Of a stretch of DNA of 64,000 nt, positions 44,205-53,166 are shown in pieces. The number at the start of each line of letters is the position of its first letter. The first letter of the stretch is position 1. The stretch is from Paramyrothecium sp. XJ0827 (lineage: Eukaryota > Ascomycota > Sordariomycetes > Hypocreales > Stachybotryaceae), in NCBI GenBank assembly GCA_020881915.1, contig JAJFPB010000005.1:3100001-3164000 (forward strand), written 5' to 3'. The notes beneath the pieces were generated by a model that saw only the letters and a list, made by a program, of their open reading frames with translations, made no database searches and was not told where the DNA came from. The position numbers and the translations under genes were made by a program.

Positions 44205-45580
44205 CTAAGAACGATGGGTTTCAGGTGGCGCATCGGCACCAATGGGCGGACGAGGCAAGTCAATTTCGGGCCCGGCCTGTCTTGACGCAGTGGACGATCC
44301 AGCGTCCGCGGGTGAAGGGCTCGTCGCGGGTTTTGGGGCAGGCAACGCAGGGTCGTCAGGCAGCTCCTCGATGCGGTCACTGCCGTCCACCGCGTTTTCC
44401 GACTGCTCGCGTTCAAGGCGGACCTCTCGGCCACGCTTGTGGCAGTACCACAGCATGAGCATCAGCACTGGCCACCGGCACACGTTAGCACCACGGATCC
44501 TCTTGGTTCTGCCATGTTCGACCGAGACTTACAGGTGAGAGCAACGCTCCAGATGACGTTCATGCCGATGAAAGCCGGCCAGCGGGCCTTCAGGGTCTCG
44601 ACAATGGCCCGCAGCATCGACACGATGGCGCCCGGCTTGGTGACGAGCTCCATGACCTTCTTGGTGAGGAGGACCTTCTCCGCCGTGTTCTTGGGGTCGA
44701 AGGTGCTCTCCTTCATGCCCTGGCTCTCGGCGGCGGCGGCGAGGAGCTCGGGCGCGATGCTGCTCGTCAGCTTCTCCGGCAGCTGCGTGACGAGCTTCTT
44801 CAGCGAGTCGGGCAGCTTCTCGAAGCCCTTGGAGAGCGCGCCGTCGTTGTCGTTGAACAGGCCGGTGAGGTCGTCGTAGGCGGTGGGGACGCCGTTGACG
44901 AGGTCCTTGAAGACCTGCGTGAACCTCTGCAGGGCCTCGGACGTCTCGTTCGACATGGAGACGACGACCTTGTTGTTCTTGGCGGAGAGGTTGAGGCGGT
45001 CTAGGACGCGGCTGAGATCCTTCTTCTCCTTCTCGGCCTCTGCGGGCGGGACGCCTTCCGGCTTCAGGCCGTCCTCGTTCTTCTTGTGCCTGGTGAAGAG
45101 AAGGGACAGCCTGTTCTGCTTCTTTTTCTCTTTCGGCTTGTCATCCTCCTCGGGTTTATGCTCCGGCTTTGCATCTTGCGTAAGGGTGTCATTGTGTGGC
45201 TTTATTAACGCCTTGCCAGCGGAGGCGGCTTCATTGTCAGAGGGCCAGTCCCGGTCGTGGGACCATCGAGGCGGCAGAGGCGGAGGGGGTCCATCCTCGC
45301 TGGCCAAGAGGCTTTGTATGAAGGCCTCGTCTTCTGGGTTGAGGACAGGATCCACGGGTGAGTGGGCTGAATTGGGGCTGACAGGGCTGTGTCCGTGTCC
45401 AGCGCCGGGACTTGCAACTGGTGGTGTTTGCAGGCTATCCTGGGCCGTTGAGGGGCCTTCTCCCTTGGGTCCATTTCCGTCGGTAGTTATCTTTGGGACG
45501 TCGGGCTTACTGCCGGCCGACTCATGTTCGTCCTTCTCCGCCTTGGTCTTCTTTGACCTCTTTGTGAGAAAGTCCAACAT
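44205..45580 (-). CDS. Unrecognised protein with one C-terminal TM segment (436 aa)
   Basis: Two exons on the minus strand: 45580-44533 and 44467-44205, with a 65-nt intron. The splice falls inside a hydrophobic segment and joins WSVALT to LLMLMLWYCHKR, producing a clear TM helix at about 333-355; unspliced, the helix would be broken. N-terminal 150 residues are Lys/Pro/Ser-rich and disordered (MLDFLTKRSKKTKAEKDE). The middle part (about 200-330) is helical and soluble-looking (LQRFTQVFKDLVNGVPTAYD, LPDSLKKLVTQLPEKLTSS). The C-terminal tail of about 80 residues is charged, Pro/Ala-rich and probably cytosolic. I do not recognise a family; the layout suggests a protein held to an internal membrane by one helix. 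Confidence 0.8.
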
Positions 45581-46001
45581 ACTGAATTGTCGGTATCCAA
45601 ACTGAATAATAAAACTGCCCTTATTCAGTAGGGAAGATCAAAAGATCGAATGAGGTATCTGGCAGGGAGATTGATCGCGGATTTTATTCGATGACGATCC
45701 TGGTTTGGCCATATGCATCTTCCTTGCTGCATCCCCCAACCTGTCGGGTTACGTATGCACCGCCACACGTGATGTCATACGCCACAGACTGGCTGCCTCC
45801 AACGCCGACGGGAACCTTATTGTCTCCAACTGAATTGATACTTGATCGCTCAACTACCTTATCTTCCGCAACGAATTAGATGGAATAATCCTTGTTAACG
45901 GGCAGACATTCAGTATCCACCCGAACAAGTCAAGCAAGTAAACCTGCATAAAGCCACGGGTATCATTTGTATTTATGCTCATTAGGGTTTCTTGGCAATC
46001 T
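45581..46001. other. Intergenic: promoter of the 436-aa gene
   Basis: About 0.42 kb between two minus-strand genes, also including the nse1 3' UTR. Nothing else seen. Confidence 0.6.
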
Positions 46002-46997
46002 TCACTCGTCTTCATCCTCTTCTTGAATCTCCTCCGTCTCCTCTCCAACACCTTCTTGATGCAGCACCTCGTCCGCCAACGTGCTGCGCCTCCCGCCGCT
46101 GCGTCTCTGGCCCTTCTTGAACGCCTCGGTCATAGTGACTGCCCTTTCCCCTACGTAGTGTGACCCAGTCCATTCTCTTGAGCACTTGGGGCATGTCTTC
46201 CCTCGCCTCGCTCGCCAAAACGCATCCTGACAGCCATCGTGGAGACGAAGCGTGCAATCCCGCTCTGAGCACCGTAGGCCGACAGTGACAATGTCTTTGC
46301 AAGCCTCGCAGACCTTGATTCGCTGCCACTCGTTATCCTCGGCGTCTGGATCGTTGTATGTCTCGAGTAGCCAGGGTCTGAGCTCTAGTAGCATGCGAGG
46401 AGTGGCCGAGTAGAAGCCCTCGCGACTCTTTTCTAGCCACCCGCCGTCGATAAGGTTGGCTAGTACCGTTTCCACCTCGCTATGCTTGAGACCTTTGTCT
46501 GCAGGCAATTGCGATTCCTCGCTTCCTTCCACTGGGAGAGTGCTTTGCCGCCGGTCAGGTCGGGCCAACTTGATGGCTTGCATTTCCGTAATGGCCAGCA
46601 CCTCCATACGCGGGGTGTTGAGCTTATCAAACATGGCATCAAAGGCGCGCTTGATGAAGGCCAACTCTTCAGGGTTATGCGTCGTGGCGAGTTGAGTCTG
46701 GGGATCTGAAGTTGTGTTGACGAGTGCGTATATGCGTTGCCGAGTGACCTGATGAAGGGTGCTTCGTATCTCATAGTCGAAAAAAGAGGCGGCTTCAGAC
46801 GCCGCCGTCATGTACTTTTGAAACTCTTGCTCTGTGATTTGGTCTGGACGGGTTTCGTTCGCATTGCTATCCTCTGCATTGAAGATGGCAGCTAGTATTG
46901 GGCGGGTTTCTTCATACGTCACAGTCCCCCGGGCCAGGATGGCTTGCAGAAAGGCCCGATTCTTGTCGTTATAATTGTGGCCAAGTGCGCTCTCCAT
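46002..46997 (-). CDS. nse1: Nse1, RING subunit of the SMC5/6 complex
   Basis: 331 aa, single exon. I chose the ATG at 46997 (MESALGHNYNDKNRAFLQA); the frame runs farther upstream but only with a TTG, and family members begin close to YNDxNRAFLQ. N-terminal two thirds are the winged-helix part (LQAILARGTVTYEETRPIL ... VLANLIDGGWLEKSREGFYS), followed by a variant RING with C230, C233, C243, C248, H253, C256, C269, C272 (C4HC3). The tail is very acidic (EETEEIQEEDEDE). Known: Nse1 pairs with Nse3 and Nse4, supports ubiquitin ligase activity, and acts in DNA repair and replication fork stability. All eight zinc ligands are present. It diverges from clr2. Confidence 0.93.
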   Translation of the reverse strand: MESALGHNYNDKNRAFLQAILARGTVTYEETRPILAAIFNAEDSNANETRPDQITEQEFQKYMTAASEAASFFDYEIRSTLHQVTRQRIYALVNTTSDPQTQLATTHNPEELAFIKRAFDAMFDKLNTPRMEVLAITEMQAIKLARPDRRQSTLPVEGSEESQLPADKGLKHSEVETVLANLIDGGWLEKSREGFYSATPRMLLELRPWLLETYNDPDAEDNEWQRIKVCEACKDIVTVGLRCSERDCTLRLHDGCQDAFWRARRGKTCPKCSREWTGSHYVGERAVTMTEAFKKGQRRSGGRRSTLADEVLHQEGVGEETEEIQEEDEDE

Positions 46998-48085
46998 TTT
47001 GTCTCGCGTGTAGTGAAAATGAAGGGTCACGCAGCGATGACTTCGAACAGAGTCGGCATATAAGATCTTGTGAAGACCAGGACTGACGCGCTCACCACGC
47101 GTTGAGTGGATGCAGGCTACGAAAGGTGGCTGAAATTCCAGTCGAATGTGGCGGTGCAGATTCCTCAGAACAGTGAGCAAAGGACTTGATCCGTACCTCA
47201 GATGCTCTGGATAATCCCATGAACTTGGCAAGCAATATGTGGCAGAAATAGTGTTGCAAGAAACTGAATCACCGTTTTACGCATTAAATATGTACGTAAC
47301 GCAGGGCGGCGGCTTCCCTGAGGTATTCTGTCGTTCGTGGGGGTTCCGGGCTTATAGTCTTCGTGAGACCGCCTTTACAGCACATACGACCACACCTACA
47401 AGAAAACATCGGATCCCGTTCGCTCTCCGGTAATTAAGCTTGTAAGGGGCAGATTAGTAGTTGGGTCGGTGACGACCAGCGAATACCGGCTGTTGTATGT
47501 TTTTTCTTTTTGCTTTTGCAAGCTTGGCTTTTTTTGCTTGCTTTGAATCTCGTCTCCCATGTGAAGTTGGCAGTTGGGGCACGAGAATTGCTGACTCATC
47601 GACATCCCCAGGTTAAGCCTTCCGTGAAGAGGCCAGCAGCTGGTCCGCGTGTGACATTGCTTGTCCAAAAGGCTCGAACGTAACACTACATTGCATCTGA
47701 GACCATAATAAAGCTCTCAACCATAAGCAGTCTTATCTTGCATAAAAATTCAGTCCCGCGCTGCTCGCAGGTGATGCTTTCGCCTGATCTTCTGGCGACC
47801 TCATCGTAAGGGCGAGACGACCTTTGGTCCTAGATTCGAAAAGCTATCTGGTTCACGGGACATGGCCCATTCGCGCGTCCAACATAATACATTCCGTCCT
47901 GAAAGAACGAGTCGGCCATAATTCAAAGGCTTGCTAGCGGAGGTGGCATCCGCAGAATTCGAAACCGTAACTCACCACAGATCACAACACAAGTGCTGGT
48001 CAACGAGCTCGGGCCGAGCGCGGCAGAGTCCACTTCCCCAGTTGACGCGTCCATTTGAGCCCCGAGGCGCTCGCACGTCGAAACC
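46998..48085. other. Divergent promoter region of nse1 and clr2
   Basis: About 1.1 kb. A poly-T/TTTGC-rich stretch lies near 47500-47545. The nse1 reading frame stays open upstream to 47231 without an ATG, which I take as chance. No further gene. Confidence 0.55.
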
Positions 48086-50084
48086 ATGGCAGACACCCGG
48101 GATTTCGACGTGATCAGAGTCGCTCGAAGCGACGGGGTAGATTCCGGCCCAGGGTATTGGCCCACGTCAACAAACACGACAGGCAGCACCGCCGCGGTGA
48201 AAAAGACAGCCAAGGACACTGCAAGTACAGAAAAGGCCCCTAGGACAAAGCCGCAGATGGTACGGCTTGCGGAAGATGATCCTAGATTCGTTGAATGGCG
48301 CATCAAGCTCGGCATTCTGTTGAAGCAGGAGCTCTCACCCCACCCTGAAGGTGCGTCTACGTTCTGTGCTGGGTTCTGCATTGGAACGAGTTTCTCTAAC
48401 TTGACCAGAGGGCAATCCGTGGTACATACAGTTTCCGCGAGGCTACTGGTTGTATGAAAAGTCGAAACACCTCTGGGTATCTGGCTATCCCATCAAAGCA
48501 AAGTTGTTTAAGAGCCCACAAGAGTTTGGCGTCCACTTGATATGGCTGTTGTCAGCCTCCATGGACTACAAGGACTGTTGCTGCGTACATTGCAACATGC
48601 CTAACATCACGAAATTAAATATGACAACAGAGGAGCCTTCGGTTTCCACACCCAACGAGCCTCCACCGAAGGCCGAAAAGACATCACAGAAAGTTACACC
48701 CGTCCCTTTGCCTCAGATACCAGGTCAACCGCAGCCGAAATCATCACCAGAATTGTCTCAGCCGGTCCAGGCGCCTCCAAATCCTTCACCCAAGCCAACG
48801 CCAACGCCAGTGCCAGCGCCAGTGCCAGCGCCAGCACCCGTGCAAGCACCGGCGCCGGCAAACCACCAACCTGCGCCTACCCAGGCCATCCCTCAACAGC
48901 AAGTACCACCTCTTGTCCAGAACCAACAGCCACCTCAACAGGCAGTGCATCAACAACCGAGACAACAGCCACAACAGCCGCAACAACAATTACAGCAACT
49001 ACAACAGCCTGCGTTGTCAGAGAAACCGACTTTTGCGGTTCAACCGTCCAGCCGACCACCGGCACCAAACCAGGGCCAGGCGCAAGCCTTAACTCAACCT
49101 CAACCACAGCCTTTCCCTACGAGGTGGAGCTTGCAAGCCTCCTTGCTGTTCAGAGTTGGAGAATTGGTTTGGTATAAGAACGGGGCTACTTGGAGGTTGG
49201 GGCTTATCGCTGCTTCCGGACCCGGAACCGGCCACGAAGTTTTACCAATTGGCCATGCAATGGTGCCACATCAGAATGTAGTGAAGGCTGACGGAGATAT
49301 GCGGCCATTCTACGCCTTTAGCGTACCCCCTGTGACAGTCCCGGAACTCAAGGACAAGACGTTTGACGACGTGTCTTGGGAAGCCATGTTTCGCGCGACT
49401 GCGAATGAACCGGGGAAGAGGGACATTCTCGCCTTAGATGCATCTAAGATGGCTGCTTCCAAAATCGATTACTCGCATTCCCTTTGGTCTCCATTGTCGG
49501 AAGACCCTAGCGGGAAGACTTCGACATACTACGGCTGCTTCCTCGGAGCAGAACGGATTGAGGTTGGTGATTGTGTCAGGTTAAAAGCGCTACCACCCGA
49601 CCTGGGCGTCACAGCCGATGTCGTGGTGTTCGGCCTGCAGTACATCCTTACGAGCAAGGACTACCCGGGCCTCGTTTTCTTCCGGGGCCACGTGTACGCT
49701 CCTGCGGGCAACAATCCCGCTCTCGCTCTTCCTGAAGAAAGCCTACCGATAGCTCTACGAGACGAATCAACTTGGCGCGCTCGAATCAACCCAGCACAGC
49801 CCTGGCGATGGAGGCTTGTTAGGGAAAACGTGACGCTCAAGGAGCACGGGATACGGGGACGGGTCTACCCCACACACCGACTGATGCCAATCCTCAACCC
49901 GGTGGCTTTTCAGAATGCGGTCGCACAGCGGCAGATCAACGATTTGTCGGCACATCTCAACAACCGCATGGATGGCGTGTCGCGGGACAATGGTCGCAAG
50001 AAGAACAGGTTAGACATTGTGGGCTCGGCTGTGCCTCCAACGGCACGGCTGTCGCTTGAGCCTTACATTAGGGAGGAAGTATAG
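48086..50084 (+). CDS. clr2: Clr2-type transcription-silencing protein
   Basis: 646 aa. Exons 48086-48350 and 48409-50084; the 58-nt intron joins HPEEGNPWYIQFPRGYWLYE. Start context is AAACCATGG. The N-terminal Clr2 domain runs from about 60 to 155 (WRIKLGILLKQEL, VSGYPIKAKLFKSPQEFGVH, then the Cys cluster CCCVHCN near 145). A Pro/Gln-rich low-complexity insertion fills about 165-325. The C-terminal half has a BAH-like region (FRVGELVWYKNGATWRLGLI, then CVRLKALPPDLGVTADVVVF and FFRGHVYA). Known: in fission yeast Clr2 is part of SHREC, which deacetylates histones and remodels nucleosomes in heterochromatin. Filamentous ascomycetes carry a family with the same N-terminal domain; whether a SHREC complex exists here is inferred. 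Confidence 0.9.
48786..49015 (+). repeat. Pro-Ala/Gln low-complexity coding repeats in clr2
   Basis: CCAGCGCCAGTG-type units (about 48790-48850) followed by CAA/CAG/CCA-rich sequence (48890-49010), coding alternating Pro-Ala then poly-Gln/Pro. Likely length-variable. Confidence 0.85.
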
Positions 50085-51953
50085 AGCAGTATTACTGATA
50101 ACCACAACATGAATAGATGGTGAGCACCAGGAACCAGCGTTGAATATCAATAGAAAAACATCAACTTGGCCACAATAGATCGTGTCATTGCCATTGCGAC
50201 TTACGGTCTGATCTCACAGGGGCAACATTGCTGAATGAGGGGATAGGCCGAGTCTTGTGCCTTGCTATGCTGTACGGCATATAAGCGAGGGACCAACAGT
50301 ATCTTCATCCATTGCACCCTTCGACGGCGAATATCTCATGCTTCTACGTCAGCGGATGATATCGATGTGGTTGGTAGTGAACCAGCTGACGCCCTCCCAA
50401 CGTGGAGATGCCCGAGAGCATGGACAGCTTCTGAATCAGCAGCCACCCTGCTTCCTTTTCTCACTACCGCGTCCGAGATCGCGCAGGCTTATCCATCTGG
50501 AGTATCTAATGCACGCCATATCGTCACACAGCGGACGCGGGCTGACCACCCCGACAGCTTTATCACACGGCAGGTCCATTGCTGTCTACCAATGCCCTGG
50601 GTATGACTGAATGCCTCCCCCTTTTCGGATGTCTCACATTTCTACACATTCGTACACCCATTTACCATAAATCCCTCTCCTTGGTGTACATACGCCCCAC
50701 CCCCCTCATCTTCGCATATGCCGGCAGAAGCCTGGCTTGGCTTGTCTTTCTTCTCCTACCTCTTCCTTCATTTCCTCCCCCTTCCACTACCGAGATTGTG
50801 GAAGAGACAAAAGGGAGGAACGAAATAAAGACAAGTGGGGCGGATAAGGCGAACTGCAGAGTCCAGCCCTAAGAGGCAACGCGGTGTAGGGGAAAAAGAG
50901 AAAAGAAAGGAGTGTCTCAGACAGTAAGTAGGACAAAAGATTTTCAGTTCGACCGTGGCATTCCAGCTGCCAGCTGCAAGGCATGCGTGGACACAGCAGA
51001 AAGTGACCTCTCGTGCGCCCCTAGGGCAGGCAAAGGGTGATGGATCAGTTGTCTGGGGGGTTCTTACTAGTTTTGCCTGAGACAGATCGATTGAGAGCCG
51101 AAGAGGCGAAGCGATTTGGGCTCCTTCTCCACGGTGCCGGATTTACCGACACCGTGGGCGAGGAGTCCTAAGGGCGTGCGTGTCTATATATATCTCTTTA
51201 CAATTCTTAAAACTGTTTATTAATATCTGAGCTGTCTCGGAGGAAATGAGTCGAGGAGAGGGGCGTGCGGCACTGGTATTCGAACCTAGCTTGTCGAAAG
51301 ACTTGTTACGACTAGTAGTGTTAATAGCATCTTTAACATCATCTGAGATGCCCGTGGCAGCTTGTTGAAGCATAGGTTCACGAGTTGACCCGAGGGTGGG
51401 TGAGATTCTATAGCTGGTAGCTGCCCCTGGACACTAGTGGCAATTTGCACAACACATTGAGGACATCACTGTGATCGACGGACGGGGAAGAATTTGCAAG
51501 GTTTGGAAAGGTCTCGATGCTGCAGTCTCGAGCCATGTTTGTTCACTACGACTAGAGTCTCCATGCGCAAGTATCGTGCTAATGAGCCCACGCTCAACTG
51601 ACTGTAGGTAACCCAGCTCCATGATCCGCACAGGTAGTTCGTTGCCATTCTCTGTCGCCATTGGGATGAACATGGAAACAGAAGCAACATGTGCAGCCCC
51701 AATCCAGGTGTTTTGCACATCGCAGGCTGGTATGTGGCATTGAGGGAGGGCAGGTATTCGATGGTCAAGGTGTCTGAGTGTTTCCAAAGCAATGGCTGAA
51801 AGGGCAACGAGAGGTTGGAAGGTAGAATATAAGAGAAGCGCCCTCCCGTAAGGATGGTGCTTCGAATCGCTGTCGTCATATAGGTCGTCGTCAAGATGCT
51901 CAATGAAAGCAGAGTGTCGCCACGGTCCAGGATCGCGGGTTGCCGTGGATGAG
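50085..51953. other. Intergenic between convergent genes, with one coding-like frame
   Basis: About 1.9 kb. After the clr2 3' UTR, short frames occur on both strands without protein character. On the minus strand, 51373-51143 is an ATG-started 76-codon frame with AT-ending codons unlike the neighbours, possibly a relic. From 51953 to 51434 the minus strand remains open as an extension of the CxxC gene's unspliced frame; I treat it as 3' UTR unless intron 2 is retained. Confidence 0.55.
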
Positions 51954-53166
51954 TTACGCCACTTTGAGACTCTCGAGCCTGGCTTGAAGCTTTTGGAGGA
52001 TTTCTGGGTCTGGCTCTGGTTCCACCTTGCGAGGCCGGGCACGAGGAGAGGCGTCTGACTTGGGATGACAACATTTCCTGCACTCCGTCCCATGGTCTGC
52101 GTGGGTGGGGTACAGCGTCTTGCACTTTTCGCATTCGTAGTGAGGGATGCTGTTGGGACCAAACTCGTCGCCGGGATATCCCAAAGGATACTTGTCCTTC
52201 TTTGGCCTGCAGGATCCGAGGTTAGCGTCGTGTCATGGATAGGATGATTAGGGTAGACATACGGGTCTCTCGGGCAATCAGTGCAGCGGGCATGCCCGCA
52301 CTCCTCACACTTCTTACTGCCCGTCTTGAACTGCGTCTCGCACTCATGACAGGTCCTCCTGACCCGCTGGCGCGGCTTCTTGTAGACCAGGTCTTGACCA
52401 CCGGTCCTGCTGGGCCGCGTAAGGACAATCTCCTTTTCATCCCAACCATAGTCGGGAATGATGGGGGCGTTCTCCTTGTTCGCCTTGATAATGGCAGCCC
52501 TGCGCTCGCGGCTGGCGATGAGCTCCTGCTCAGTTCGCTTGGGCGGGTAGCGCGTGCATTGGGCACAGCGGGTGTGCTTGCAGTTGGCGCACTCGTTGCC
52601 GGAGGTGAAGTTGGCATTGCACTCGTGGCATGTGCGGCGCACTCGCATGCGGATAGGCTTGTCCATACGGAGGACAGTGTCGTCGACAGCGGATGCGGTC
52701 TTCCATTCGGTGGCAGTGATTTCGAGACCAAATCGCTCAGACAGCTTTTTGGCGCGCTCTTCGAGGAGCTGCGCCCTCGAGCACTTGGAAACGCCCTGCA
52801 TGGCCTCATAGCGGGCCCTCGCCGCAGCGGCCTTAGATTGAGGAGTTGGTTCACTACCAAGAGAATTAGCCTTCTGATTATAATGATCCGAGCCCATGCG
52901 CTACTGATAGCGACCTTTCGGAAGCCGAAGGCGCATTGAAGCCATATTAGGATGTAACTCGGGTGAATATTGAACACATACCTCTTCTTGACAGGCTCCG
53001 CCGGGGCGATGGGCTTCATCGCTTCTTGCATGCCGGTTTGAGACTTGGACGAGTCTCCCCGCTTCAAAACAGTCTTGACGCGAGAAAGCATCCTGCCAAT
53101 TCCCCTTCTCTCCCTCTCCCGCTCCTCCCGAGGGCCGGTCGCCCCTTCCTGTGCCGAGGAACTCAT
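51954..53166 (-). CDS. CxxC zinc-ribbon repeat protein (342 aa), function unknown
   Basis: Three exons on the minus strand: 53166-52982, 52853-52263, 52206-51954; introns 128 and 56 nt. Intron 1 was placed by frame: only the TTGGTAG acceptor, preceded by a GCTAAT branch-like motif, joins VKK to SEPTPQSKAAA in frame. The N-terminus (GRMLSRVKTVLKRGDSSK) is basic and Ser-rich. Two near-identical Cys modules follow, each starting RRTCHEC: C137, C140, C150, C153, C158, C161 and C230, C233, C244, C247, C252, C255. A third, weaker module has C284, C287, C301, C304. Such modules probably bind zinc. I recall unnamed relatives in other Sordariomycetes but no function. The first 61 residues end in a Lys-rich splice junction. 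Confidence 0.82.

Noticed and set aside
46998..47231. Longer N-terminus for Nse1
   Set aside because: The extension has no ATG, and family members begin close to the chosen Met.
51277..51300. TTCGAACC on the plus strand, a possible minus-strand tRNA T arm
   Set aside because: The base after the loop is not C, no A box fits upstream, and the sequence lies in a coding-like frame.
52222..53166. 314-codon frame continuing from the CxxC gene's exon 1
   Set aside because: It runs through intron 1 into the wrong frame of exon 2, giving Arg/Ser/Pro-rich sequence without the Cys modules that the spliced frame contains.
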